NCBI GenBank assembly: GCA_016209885.1
Contig: JACQVF010000106.1
Span: 1 to 40,762, forward strand
Source of the DNA: Gemmatimonadota bacterium
GTDB taxonomy: Bacteria; Gemmatimonadota; Gemmatimonadetes; Longimicrobiales; Gaopeijiaceae
DNA: 40,762 nucleotides
Direction of reading: 5' to 3'
This document shows, piece by piece, positions 32,428 through 40,762 of this stretch (within the stretch, counting starts at the first letter, position 1; the number at the start of each line of letters is the position of its first letter). The notes under the pieces were generated by a model. The model searched no databases and was not told where the DNA came from. It worked only from the letters and a program-made list of their open reading frames with translations. The translations under genes and the position numbers were made by a program.

Positions 32428-34065
32428 CTACCCGTCGGAACCGTCGGTGCCGCTCGCCTTCTCTCCCGCGCCGCTCGCACTCTCGCCCGTGGGACCCGTG
32501 GGACCCGCGGGAGCCCGGATCCCGCGGCCCGGGAGAACCCCTTCCTGGAGCTGGCCTTCCCACACCACTGGCACGCCGTTGACGAGGATGTAGCGGAAAC
32601 CGGCTGGAGGTCGGGCCGGCTCCTGATAGGTGGCAAGATCCTCCACCGTCTCGGGGTCGAAGAGAGCCAGGTCAGCGTCTGCTCCCACCTGAACCCTCCC
32701 CTTGCGGCGCATCGCCGGGACCCGGCCCTCGAGACGTTGCGCGGGCATGAGCGCCATCTTACGGATCGCCTCGGTCCACGAGAACGCGGACTTCTCCCGG
32801 GCGAACGTCCCGAGGACGCGGGCATAGCTGCCGCCCGTGCGGGGGTGGCCCTTGCCGTTCTCGAGGCGGCCGTCGCTCGCGATGAGCGTCAGCGGACTCT
32901 CCACGGCGGCCTCCATGACCTCCTCGGGGATGAAGTGGATGACGACCCACCCCGGCGTTTTCCGGTACCGGGCGAAGCTCTGCGGCGTGAGCCGCTCCCC
33001 GGTGGGAGGCCACTCCAGGTCGCCGTAGTCGATTCCCAGGATGTCCTGCCACCCCTCGTCGAAGATCGCCGACTGAAGTGCGGTCATCCCCGCCGTGTAA
33101 GGATAGACTTCGGTGGTCACATCGAGCCCCCGGCCCCGGGCCGCGTCGATCATCGCCAGGAGACGAGGTGTGGCGGCGAGGCCGCTGCTGTGGACGTGGA
33201 GCACGTGGAGCGGGGCGCCGGTGACGGCTGCCGCCGCCAGCACCTCCTCCAGCGCCGCGATGGCGCTGGACGGCTCCTTGCGCCCCATATAGCGGAGGTG
33301 CACGTGGACGGACGCTTCGTGGCGCGCGGCGACCCGGAACACCTCGAGGATCTCCCACCGCGAGGCCGCCGGTGTGTACTGGAGTCCCATGCCGAGCCCC
33401 ACGGCGCCCTGCCGGAGCCCGTCCTCCAGGCGCTGCTGGATCTCGGCGACCTCCGCGTCCGTCGCCTCCCGGTGGGCCGCGTCACCGGTCGGGAAGAAGG
33501 CGCCAGGATCCTTCATCACGGCGATGCGCGCTGGGATATGCCCCGCGCTCACACCGTAGTTGACGAGAGCACGGCCCTCGCGCTCGCGGTACCAGCGGTC
33601 CACATCCCCGGTCCCCGCCTCCATCTCGAAGGCCGAGGTCACGCCCCCGAGGGCATACGTCCGGTAGTTCTCCGAGTCCTGCCCGTGGGCATGAAGATCG
33701 ACGAATCCAGGCGAGACGATGAGGCCGGACGCGTCGATGGTCGTCGTGCCGCTGATGGCCGCCGTCGTGACCGCCTCGATCGCGCCGGCCCGGATCCCGA
33801 TATTCCGGATCGAGTCAAGCCCCGTCTCCGGATCGATGACCCGGCCATCGAGGATGACGACGTCGTAGTCGCCCGTCGCGGGCTGTGACGCCTCGTCTCC
33901 CGGCTGGCAGCCCAGTGGCAGGAGGCCGGTCAGCACGCCCATGATCCACAGCACCCGGCTGGTCCGGGCCCGGCCTCCACGCCCAGGGGCGGCGCCTCGC
34001 CCGCGCCCGCGCAGATTCCCGCGAGTGAGGTCCAACGCTGCACCCCCCTCGACCACGCGCATCAT
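32428..34065 (-). CDS. N-acyl-D-amino-acid deacylase (D-aminoacylase) family amidohydrolase, exported
   Basis: 545 residues of the amidohydrolase superfamily. Metal-binding HxH at 125-127 (GFVDLHAHGQD), further candidate ligands in HVHLRY and LHVLHVHSSG, and an Asp in LIASDGR; the C-terminal barrel edge reads GRVQVGADADLALFD. The family hydrolyses N-acyl-D-amino acids and related dihydropyrimidinase-like substrates. Residues 36-53 (VLWIMGVLTGLLPLGC) form a hydrophobic segment ending in a lipobox-like GC, so it is probably a lipoprotein, unusual for a family that is often cytoplasmic. The ATG at 34065 overlaps the upstream hydrolase stop (ATGA); the 35-residue basic stretch before the hydrophobic segment is odd, and a start nearer it is possible. 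The C-terminus has a Gly/Ser/Thr tail. Confidence 0.88.
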   Translation of the reverse strand: MMRVVEGGAALDLTRGNLRGRGRGAAPGRGGRARTSRVLWIMGVLTGLLPLGCQPGDEASQPATGDYDVVILDGRVIDPETGLDSIRNIGIRAGAIEAVTTAAISGTTTIDASGLIVSPGFVDLHAHGQDSENYRTYALGGVTSAFEMEAGTGDVDRWYREREGRALVNYGVSAGHIPARIAVMKDPGAFFPTGDAAHREATDAEVAEIQQRLEDGLRQGAVGLGMGLQYTPAASRWEILEVFRVAARHEASVHVHLRYMGRKEPSSAIAALEEVLAAAAVTGAPLHVLHVHSSGLAATPRLLAMIDAARGRGLDVTTEVYPYTAGMTALQSAIFDEGWQDILGIDYGDLEWPPTGERLTPQSFARYRKTPGWVVIHFIPEEVMEAAVESPLTLIASDGRLENGKGHPRTGGSYARVLGTFAREKSAFSWTEAIRKMALMPAQRLEGRVPAMRRKGRVQVGADADLALFDPETVEDLATYQEPARPPAGFRYILVNGVPVVWEGQLQEGVLPGRGIRAPAGPTGPTGESASGAGEKASGTDGSDG

Positions 34066-35918
34066 CGCCCGGAACCCGCGGCGGTGGTGCTGCGCGGGAT
34101 CACCGGCAGCACGATGTGAGACGGATACTTCCCGCCGTGGTAGATCTTCTGCGTGGCCACCACCGCCTCCGACTCCGTCACCAGCGCCAGGTTGTCGGCG
34201 CCCGTGTTCAGGTTCCGCAGATAGATCGGGTAGTAGCTGCTCGAGATCTCGATCCGGATCCGGTGCCCCTTCTGGAACACGTTCCCCGTCCCCTTCCAGA
34301 AGCGGATCGTGTACTCGTAGACCCGGTTCGGCTCGATGGTGCTCAGCCGATCCGACCGGAACCGACCCTCGTTCTCCGGATCCCGGCTCCGCGCCCGCAG
34401 CACCCCCTCCGTGAGCAGCGCCGCGTATCCGTCCGGCCGCACATCCACCAGCCGCACCATCCAGTCCGTGTCCCGCGCCGAGGTCGCCGCATAAAGCTTC
34501 GCCTCGATGGGACCCGTCACCTCCACCTCCTCCCCCAACGGCGGCGTCGAGTAGACCAGCACGTCGTCCCCGATCTCCGAAATGCGGGCGTCCACCGGCC
34601 CGTCGATGTGCCCGTTATGATTCGGAAAGTCCGAGAACGGATCCCGCGTCGGATGCGCCGGATCGTACACGTACGTGTCGAAACCCTCCCGCGACGGCAC
34701 CGCCGTCGCCAACACCCCGTCGCCCTTCAGCGAGTTCGCATGCCCCTTGCTGTCCAGGTGGTACTTCGTCCACTGCGTCTGCGGCAGCGGCCAGTCCTTC
34801 TCCCCGTACCACCGGTTCGGCCCCATCACGAACAGGTAGACCGGTGGGTCCTTCTCCACCCCGTTGTCGATCCCCTTCAGAAAACGGTCGAACCAGCGAA
34901 CCTTGTAGCCCTCCAGATCGATCACCGCCTCCGGCCCGAAGTCCACCCCGCCCACCACCCGCCGGTTCACTCCGTGGATCCACGGCCCGATGATCAGCCT
35001 CGGCCGCCTCGCCTCCGGCGTCGCCCCGTAGTCGCGCATGCCCACGTAGTTCATGGGCGTCCCGGGATGATTCACGTCGAACCAGCCGCTGATGTTCAGC
35101 GCCGGCACCGTGATCTTCGCGTAGTTCTCCCTCCCCTGGTAGGCGATGGCCTGCCAGTACTCGTGGGTCGAGAGGTTCGCCCGGAACCAGGTCTCGAACC
35201 ACGGCGAGTCCAGCATCCCTCGCACCCTGTTGATCTCGATGTAGGGGGTGTGCATCAGATCCCGGACGCGCCGCCTCGTCCACCCGTTGTAGGGCCCCTG
35301 GTCCACCGTCTGCGCCGTGCGGCCGGACATCCCCGCGGCCCAGTCCAGCAGCCAGCCCGACAGCACGCCGTTCTGGTACGGGATGTTCTCGAAGGCGTCG
35401 GGCGGCGCCACCTGCGGCACGATCGCCTTGAGCGACGGCGGCGCCGCGCTGGCCGTCCACCACTGGGTCCAGCCGCCGTACGAGCCACCGACCATCCCGA
35501 CCGGGCCGCTCGACCACGGCTGCTTCGCGATCCACTCTACCAGGTCGTAGCCGTCGCTCTTGTGCTTCGCCCCGAACGGATCCCACTCCCCTTCCGAGTC
35601 GAACCGCCCGCGGTCATCGGCCACGACCATGACGTACCCACGCCGGGCCCACCAGCGTCCCGACTCCCGCGACCCGACGTTGTCGTAGGGCGTGATCGAG
35701 AGGATGGCGGGAAACGGCCCCGCGGCGTCCGGGCGGTAGATGTCCACGGAAAGACGGATCCCGTCCCGCATGGCCACCTTCTGGCCTCGAACCTCCACGA
35801 CCTCGTGGATCGCGGATGAGTACTTCCCCGGGTCCGGCGCTTGGGCGACAGCGGCCGCCGCGCGGGCTGCGAGGAGGGCGGCCGCGACTACCGGGAACAC
35901 GGCGGTCTTGATTCTCAC
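34062..35918 (-). CDS. CocE/NonD family exported hydrolase (S15-type), divergent member
   Basis: 618 residues with signal peptide (VFPVVAAALLAARAAAAVAQA). Catalytic Ser146 in GGSYGGWTQW, Asp281 in SGWFDVNHPG and His315 in GPWIHG; C-terminal jelly-roll domain to the end. It differs clearly from the 588-residue pair on both sides (Gly-Gly rather than Leu/Arg-Ala after the SY, other insertions), so its acyl or peptide specificity is probably different. GTG 35918 is preceded by GAGGGAGAC. The stop overlaps the deacylase start by four bases, so the two are translationally coupled and likely act in sequence. A 151-base gap without recognised signals separates it from the upstream hydrolase. Confidence 0.92.
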   Translation of the reverse strand: MRIKTAVFPVVAAALLAARAAAAVAQAPDPGKYSSAIHEVVEVRGQKVAMRDGIRLSVDIYRPDAAGPFPAILSITPYDNVGSRESGRWWARRGYVMVVADDRGRFDSEGEWDPFGAKHKSDGYDLVEWIAKQPWSSGPVGMVGGSYGGWTQWWTASAAPPSLKAIVPQVAPPDAFENIPYQNGVLSGWLLDWAAGMSGRTAQTVDQGPYNGWTRRRVRDLMHTPYIEINRVRGMLDSPWFETWFRANLSTHEYWQAIAYQGRENYAKITVPALNISGWFDVNHPGTPMNYVGMRDYGATPEARRPRLIIGPWIHGVNRRVVGGVDFGPEAVIDLEGYKVRWFDRFLKGIDNGVEKDPPVYLFVMGPNRWYGEKDWPLPQTQWTKYHLDSKGHANSLKGDGVLATAVPSREGFDTYVYDPAHPTRDPFSDFPNHNGHIDGPVDARISEIGDDVLVYSTPPLGEEVEVTGPIEAKLYAATSARDTDWMVRLVDVRPDGYAALLTEGVLRARSRDPENEGRFRSDRLSTIEPNRVYEYTIRFWKGTGNVFQKGHRIRIEISSSYYPIYLRNLNTGADNLALVTESEAVVATQKIYHGGKYPSHIVLPVIPRSTTAAGSGR

Positions 35919-36069
35919 GTCTCCCTCACTTGTCGATATCTGCGGTGACGCTCGTCTGCGCTCCGAGCCGAAAGCGCCTTGACGGCCGGTGCCCCCGACT
36001 CGAGGCGCTCACTTCACGCCCCCGCCTCCTCCGCACCAAGGAAACGATTCCGGCCGCCACTCCACGGCG

Positions 36070-37836
36070 CTAGTTCCTGGGCATCACGGGGAGCAGGACG
36101 TGGGATGCGCGCTGGGCATCGTGGTACACGGTCTGACGGGCCACCCTCCACTCCGTGTCGGTGGCGACCGGGTTCCCCGTGTTCTGGTTCGGGTTGATGA
36201 ACGGATGGGCGCTGCTGGACACCTCGATGCGAACCCGGTGGCCCGGCAGGAAGGTGTGCGCCATGTCGAACAGCTCGATCTTGAACTGCGCCGGCTCGTT
36301 GGGCCGCAGGAGCTCTTCGCGATCGTAGCCGTTCCGATATCGCCCGCGAACTACGCCCGCGTCCTTGGGGCCGAGCCGCAGCGCGCGCCCGTCGGGATGC
36401 ACGTCCATGATCTTCGCGGTGAAGTCCGTGTCGCGGGCGTCGCTCGCCGCGTGCACGACCACGAAGACGCGTCCGATCATCTCGAGGGGCTCATCCAGCA
36501 CGTCGCTGGAATAGACGAGCACGTCATCGCGCCGCTCGACCGCGCGCTGGTCCTCGCCCGCCTGCCCGTCGAGCCCCACGCCGGACGGTACCGGATGCCG
36601 GGGATCGTACATATAGCGGTCCGGCTGTTCGTCGCCCGGAGCCTGCCAGCTCAGCCGTCCGTCGCCCGCCAGCGTATTGGCCGCGCCGCCGCTGTGCAGA
36701 TGCAGTTTCCTGTACTCCATCTGCGGCGGCGGATAGTCATCGAGGTCCCGCCAGACGTTGGACCCGCTCACGTAGACGCGGGCGCGGGGAAACTCGAAGG
36801 TGGGCGGGTTCCCCTTCAGGCAGGACTCGAAGAAGCGGAACAGGAGCCCGTCCATGTCGACCACGGACTCGGGTGAGAAGCGCAGCTCCCCGATACTCAG
36901 GCTCCCGCCACTCCGCGTCCCCCCGTGCGTCCACGGCCCGCTGATGAAGTACTGGCGGTCCCGGGCCGGCGAGTACTTCCGCATCCCCTCCCAGTAGAAG
37001 ATCGCACCGGGCTGATCCGCGTCGAACCAGCCCGTGACTGTGAGGGCCGTGACATCGATCTTGCGGAAGTCGTCCGCTGTGAAGAGGATCCGGTCCCAGT
37101 ACGCGTCCCGGGTGCTGTGGGTGAGGAAATCGCGATAGAGCGGCATGCGCCGGCCCATGGCCTCATCCATAGTGAGCAGCGGCCGATGCTGGAACACCCG
37201 CTCCCAGTCCGTGCCGTCAAGATTCGGGTTCTGGGAGATCCGTGCGGACGTGCCGTTGATCCAGTTGAGCGCCCACTGCATCATGAACGCTCCACCGATG
37301 TAGGGAAGCTCGTCGAAGTAGCGGCCCGCGGGCGCTTGCGGCGCCATGCACACCAGGTGAGACGCTCGTTCCCGCGCCGCGAGCCACTGCACCGTCGCGC
37401 GGTAGGAACCGCCCATCATCCCGACCCGCCCGTTCGACCACGGCTGGGGCGCCAACCACTCCACGGTGTCGTAGCCGTCCGCGGCGTCGGCGAAGAAGAA
37501 GTCGAAGGTGCCATCCGAGTCGCCGCGGCCGCGGGCGTCCTGAATCACGAAGACGTAGCCGCGGGCCGCATAGCGGGCGGCAGTCGCCGCCCACCCCTCG
37601 TTCGGCTCGAGATAGGGGGTCCGCACAAGGATGACGGGATAGCGGCCCGGCGCCATCGGCATCCAGACGTCGGCGGAGAGCTCGACACCGTCGCGCATGG
37701 GGATGCGCACGTCGAGCTCCTGCCTCACCTGGGCCAACAGGGGCATGGGAGCCCATGGGCCCACCGCCAGGGCCAGGGCCAGCGCCTGCGCCAGCCCGCT
37801 GGAACGGCCTGCCGCCGAAGTCACGCGCGGCCTCAC
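36070..37836 (-). CDS. CocE/NonD family exported hydrolase (S15-type), copy 1
   Basis: 588 residues with signal peptide (LAQALALALAVGPWAPMPLLAQ). Catalytic Ser144 in GGSYRATVQW, Asp272 in GWFDADQP and His304 in GPWTHGG; C-terminal jelly-roll with FVVVHAASDARDTDF. By eye roughly three quarters of the residues match the copy at 30610-32376 over the catalytic half, and equal total length indicates a duplication. The residue after SY is Arg here and Leu in the other, a change beside the active site. GTG 37836 follows GGAG closely. It lies 43 bases after the SusD gene, so it belongs to the same transcript. Confidence 0.92.
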   Translation of the reverse strand: MRPRVTSAAGRSSGLAQALALALAVGPWAPMPLLAQVRQELDVRIPMRDGVELSADVWMPMAPGRYPVILVRTPYLEPNEGWAATAARYAARGYVFVIQDARGRGDSDGTFDFFFADAADGYDTVEWLAPQPWSNGRVGMMGGSYRATVQWLAARERASHLVCMAPQAPAGRYFDELPYIGGAFMMQWALNWINGTSARISQNPNLDGTDWERVFQHRPLLTMDEAMGRRMPLYRDFLTHSTRDAYWDRILFTADDFRKIDVTALTVTGWFDADQPGAIFYWEGMRKYSPARDRQYFISGPWTHGGTRSGGSLSIGELRFSPESVVDMDGLLFRFFESCLKGNPPTFEFPRARVYVSGSNVWRDLDDYPPPQMEYRKLHLHSGGAANTLAGDGRLSWQAPGDEQPDRYMYDPRHPVPSGVGLDGQAGEDQRAVERRDDVLVYSSDVLDEPLEMIGRVFVVVHAASDARDTDFTAKIMDVHPDGRALRLGPKDAGVVRGRYRNGYDREELLRPNEPAQFKIELFDMAHTFLPGHRVRIEVSSSAHPFINPNQNTGNPVATDTEWRVARQTVYHDAQRASHVLLPVMPRN

Positions 37837-37879
37837 CCGCTCTCCAGTCGAAGGGCGATGCTGGCCCTGGGCGCCCCGA

Positions 37880-39145
37880 TCAACCCTTGATGTTCGGGTT
37901 CCCCGTCCGCTCCACGAGCGGGAGCGGCAGGCAGGTGGTCGGCCCGTACGGCTGGTTCGTGTGGTCGACGCCGGACAGGAACGGGATCTTGAGGCGCAGC
38001 ATGTCGTTCAGGCGGTGCCCCTCGAGCCAGAGCTCACGGCGCCGCTCTTCCACCACCTGAGCCTGGATCGCCGCCGCGTCCCCGCCACCGAACGCCGGGA
38101 GCCCGGCCCGCCGATGGAGTTCGTTGATGATCTGGACCGCCGTCTGCCCACCCTCCGCCTCGGCGATGATGAGCTGAGCTTCCTTCCAGCTCGCCAGCGT
38201 GACGGGTGTCGTTCGAGCCGTGTACTTGAGCTGGTACCAGAGGTCCGTCTCCGCGTCAAAGCCCTTGCCACCGCTGAACTGGGACCTCACCCGCGAATCC
38301 GCCGTGCCCTGCCATCTCAGGTTCCGGAAGTCGGGCGGAACCGTGATGTCCCGGGTGTCCTGGTTCAGAAGCCAGATCCGATTGTTGCGCGAGCGCTCTT
38401 CCGCCGACCGCGTCACCAGCTTCGTATAGCCGTCGGGAACCAGCTTCGCGTCGGCCGCCGCGTCCCCCGTCTTCCCCAGGTCCAGGCGCACCCGCGCGCG
38501 TCCCACCCGGGCCATGTTCACGATGTCGCTGTTCCCCGCCTGCTGCGCCAGGTCGATGGCCTTGCCGAACCGGTCCTCCGCCACCGCGAGCACCTGCGCC
38601 GGCGTCATGATCGGCCCGCCGTCCAGGACCATCTCGCAGTAGCCCTCCCCCAGCAGCGCGGTCGCGTACCCGGCGTACGCCGCCGCCGTGGCGAGCATCG
38701 AGTTCTTGTTCGCCACGTCCCAGCCCTCGAACCGTTTCCGGGCGTCCTCCGCCTGCACCCGCGCCGTGTGGAGCGTGAGATAGGTGCCGAAGCCGCGCGT
38801 GGTGCGGCAGTCTCCGAGGTTGCTGCTCTCCTGGGGCGTGATGCGCCGCTGGGACCAGATCCGGACCTCCAGCCACCCCGACGAGTGGATCATCTCGGCG
38901 CTCAGGAGGGCCGTAGAATTCACGTAGTTCGCGAAGGCGCACTCGAAATCCCCGATCACGCTGCTGTTGATCGTGGCCGCCATGGCCGGGTTATCGAGCG
39001 TCTCCGCCGTCACGCTCCCCGGCAGCTTCACGTCCAGGACGCTCTCACACCCGCTGAGCCCGAGCGAGCAGACGGCTACCAGCCCGGTGGCCCCTGCGGC
39101 GAACCGGCCCCGCCGCCGCCAAATCCTGCGTTTATCGTTCTCCAT
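37880..39145 (-). CDS. SusD/RagB-like outer-membrane lipoprotein
   Basis: 421 residues. Signal peptide ending in lipobox LSGC with Cys33, followed by ESVLDVKLPGSVTAETLDNP as in SusD-like proteins. The body is alpha-helical TPR-like (LTLHTARVQAEDARKRFEG, LATAAAYAGYATALLGEGYCEM, VLAVAEDRFGKAIDLAQQAG, MARVGRARVRLDLG). The C-terminal family block is AIQAQVVEERRRELWLEGHRLNDMLRL, ending CLPLPLVERTGNPN. It would cap the SusC channel gene upstream and bind the incoming ligand at the cell surface. It is shorter than many Bacteroidota SusD proteins (around 500). ATG 39145 is preceded by GAAGGATC; the frame to 39187 is longer but starts before the basic signal-peptide region. Confidence 0.9.
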   Translation of the reverse strand: MENDKRRIWRRRGRFAAGATGLVAVCSLGLSGCESVLDVKLPGSVTAETLDNPAMAATINSSVIGDFECAFANYVNSTALLSAEMIHSSGWLEVRIWSQRRITPQESSNLGDCRTTRGFGTYLTLHTARVQAEDARKRFEGWDVANKNSMLATAAAYAGYATALLGEGYCEMVLDGGPIMTPAQVLAVAEDRFGKAIDLAQQAGNSDIVNMARVGRARVRLDLGKTGDAAADAKLVPDGYTKLVTRSAEERSRNNRIWLLNQDTRDITVPPDFRNLRWQGTADSRVRSQFSGGKGFDAETDLWYQLKYTARTTPVTLASWKEAQLIIAEAEGGQTAVQIINELHRRAGLPAFGGGDAAAIQAQVVEERRRELWLEGHRLNDMLRLKIPFLSGVDHTNQPYGPTTCLPLPLVERTGNPNIKG

Positions 39146-39224
39146 GATCCTTCTCTCCCGGCACGATGCCGCTCGCGTCCAAGTCAAGATCCCGTGTCCA
39201 TCGAGAACCGCCCACGGCGCCCCC

Positions 39225-40762
39225 TCAGAAGCTCACCCGGAACGCTGCGGTCAGCCGTCTCGGCTGCGGGAATTGCTCCTGGTTGTAGTCGCTCAACTCG
39301 CTGGTCGAGCTCCGGATCTCCGGCTCCACCTGCTTGCGGCCGAAGACGCAGCACTGCTCGACCCACAGGGTCGCCAGATTCTCGCCCGCCAGCGTCATGG
39401 ATGCGCGGTCTGCGCCGATTCGCTGCGCCCACACCCGCGGGAGCTGGTACGTGGCCGAGACGTTGCGCAGCTTCGCGAAGCCGCCCTCGATCATCCCCGT
39501 CTGCCACAGCTCGCCCAACTGGTTGTACGCCACCACGAACGGGTCGCTCCGCGTCACAATCTCTTTCGAGATGTAGAAGAACAGGTGCGCCGCCGCGATG
39601 TCACCGTCCCGGCGAATGTGCCCGCCTACGAAGTCCACCAGCGCGTAGAGCCTCAGGTTCCGGAAGAGGGTGAGCGAGGTGCTCGCGCTCCCCTCCCATG
39701 CCGGCGTCGGCCGGCCGAAGTAAGCCGTCCCCGCCTGGCTGCACGGCACCGGCGGACCCCCGCCTGCCACCTTATCACCGCCCTCGCACAGGATGTTCGT
39801 CGCCTTGCCGTCCGCGCCGAGCTCGGCCTGGACGATTTTCTTCATGAACGTGCTGGACAGCGGGTAGCCGACCACCTGACGCTGGAGCCCGCCGCCCGGA
39901 TCCACGCCGCCCAGGTCGAGAACCTCGTTGTGGTTTGTGGAAAGCGTGAACGTGGTCTCCCAATTCAACGTCGGCCGCTGCAGGAACCGCGCGTTCACGG
40001 CCAGCTCGATCCCGCTGTTCACCACCTCGCCGATATTTACGAACTGGACGCCGGGGAAGCCCTGGGACGGGAGCGCCGGCTTCTGCACGATGGCGCCCTT
40101 CGTCCGCTGGTCGTAGTACGTGAACTCGATCCCCAGCCGGTCGTTCAACAGCCCTGCGTCGAAGCCGAGCTCCAGCTCCTCTCCCACCTCGGGCTCCAGA
40201 TCCGGATTCCCCACGTTCCCGGGCGTGAGCGTCGAGGCGCCACCCGGACCCACGGACGGGCGATACGTCCTCGCCGCCGCGAAGGCGTCCGGCTGCTGGC
40301 CAGCCTTCCCCCACGCGGCCCGCAACTTCAGAGCCTCCACGCCCGGCAGGTTCCACCATGGCTCCTCGTTCAGCACCCAGGTGGCGCTGACCTTGGGGTA
40401 GAGGACGAAGTCGAAGTTCTTCCCGAAGGCGCTGTTGTCATCGCCGCGGAGCGCGCCCGTGAGGAAGATCCGGTTCTTCCATCCGACCTGCTCCTGGACG
40501 AACATCCCCAGGGTCTTGTTCTCCACGAAGCTCTCTTCGCCGATGCGGATGGCCGTCGCGCTCACCGTCTCCACCCCTGCCGCCGGGAAGACTTCACCAC
40601 GGCTCGTGTGGCCCGCGATCGACTTGCGGTAGTACTGGGCGCCCACGGACGTGGAGAGATGCACGTCCGAGATCACGTCGAACGCGGCCGTGGCCGCGTA
40701 GTCCACCGTCACGTAGCCCGTGCGCGTGCCCGTGACCTCCTTAAACCCCCGGCTCTGAGCTC
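39225..40762 (-). CDS. SusC/RagA-type TonB-linked outer-membrane transporter, 5' end missing
   Basis: The visible 512 codons are the C-terminal barrel part of a SusC-like transporter; the frame stays open to the end of the window, so the plug and signal peptide lie outside. Barrel strands with family motifs: MFVQEQVGWKNRIFLTGALRGDDNSAFG, YPKVSATWVLNEEPWW, LKLRAAWGKAGQQPDAF, NPDLEPEVGEELELGFDAGLLNDRLGIEFTYYDQRTKGAI, YFGRPTPAWEGSASTSLTLFRNLRLYALVDF, and a terminal LTAAFRVSF with C-terminal Phe. It is upstream of susD with a 79-base gap and forms the import pair for the hydrolase locus; the operon promoter is not in the window. Confidence 0.93.
   Translation of the reverse strand, partial: AQSRGFKEVTGTRTGYVTVDYAATAAFDVISDVHLSTSVGAQYYRKSIAGHTSRGEVFPAAGVETVSATAIRIGEESFVENKTLGMFVQEQVGWKNRIFLTGALRGDDNSAFGKNFDFVLYPKVSATWVLNEEPWWNLPGVEALKLRAAWGKAGQQPDAFAAARTYRPSVGPGGASTLTPGNVGNPDLEPEVGEELELGFDAGLLNDRLGIEFTYYDQRTKGAIVQKPALPSQGFPGVQFVNIGEVVNSGIELAVNARFLQRPTLNWETTFTLSTNHNEVLDLGGVDPGGGLQRQVVGYPLSSTFMKKIVQAELGADGKATNILCEGGDKVAGGGPPVPCSQAGTAYFGRPTPAWEGSASTSLTLFRNLRLYALVDFVGGHIRRDGDIAAAHLFFYISKEIVTRSDPFVVAYNQLGELWQTGMIEGGFAKLRNVSATYQLPRVWAQRIGADRASMTLAGENLATLWVEQCCVFGRKQVEPEIRSSTSELSDYNQEQFPQPRRLTAAFRVSF

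Noticed and set aside
1..40762. Search by eye for CRISPR arrays, tRNA/rRNA genes, transposases, phage genes and attachment sites
   Set aside because: None seen; gaps are short and repeats are limited to the dyads listed.

Overview
This is about 40.8 kb of GC-rich bacterial chromosome, densely packed and with uniform codon use. The combination of SusC/SusD-type outer-membrane genes, carboxypeptidase-regulatory/TonB plug proteins, a three-gene glycogen block, several CocE/NonD hydrolases and class C beta-lactamase-like exported hydrolases most resembles Gemmatimonadota. That placement is inferred from gene content; no rRNA or other marker is present to prove it. I see no tRNA, rRNA, CRISPR array, insertion sequence or phage gene.

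Layout. (1) 1-5.9 kb, + strand: glycogen/alpha-glucan block, malQ (5' end missing), glgB and a GH57 hydrolase. (2) 6-8.3 kb, - strand: fbaB, rpiA and rpe, tightly packed sugar-phosphate genes. (3) 8.5-10.9 kb, + strand, divergent from block 2: an aromatic amino-acid unit. It has a promoter, a 25-codon leader peptide with a Phe/Tyr run, an intrinsic terminator, then aroF (DAHP synthase) and pheA. This looks like a complete ribosome-mediated attenuator. (4) 10.9-18.1 kb, - strand: thioredoxin-argR, then argC-argB-argD-argG-argH. argC has a near-consensus promoter so close to its ATG that the mRNA should be leaderless, and an intrinsic terminator sits between argG and argH. (5) 18.3-20.8 kb, + strand: three exported proteins (YtkA-like lipoprotein, small Cys protein of unknown family, propeller-plus-TlpA thioredoxin). 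(6) 20.8-25.4 kb: a full-length TonB-dependent receptor, a small membrane protein, and a plug-only TonB-receptor-like protein without a barrel. (7) 25.7-40.8 kb: an FCD/GntR regulator with a strong palindromic operator, a divergent GNAT acetyltransferase, and a long - strand run: susC (partial), susD, three CocE/NonD hydrolases, an N-acyl-D-amino-acid deacylase and two serine beta-lactamase-like hydrolases.

How the parts fit. Blocks 2 and 3 are metabolically linked: the pentose-phosphate and aldolase enzymes help set erythrose-4-phosphate, a substrate of the DAHP synthase transcribed in the opposite direction. Block 4 holds most of arginine synthesis with its repressor; argJ/argA and argF are not in the window. 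Block 7 reads as an outer-membrane import pair plus exported acyl-, peptide- and D-amino-acid-directed hydrolases. I infer a scavenging system for acylated or D-residue-containing peptides or similar small molecules; its substrate is not determined by sequence.

The best candidates for something new are the aroF-pheA attenuator with its apparently leaderless leader peptide and the exported hydrolase/SusCD locus.
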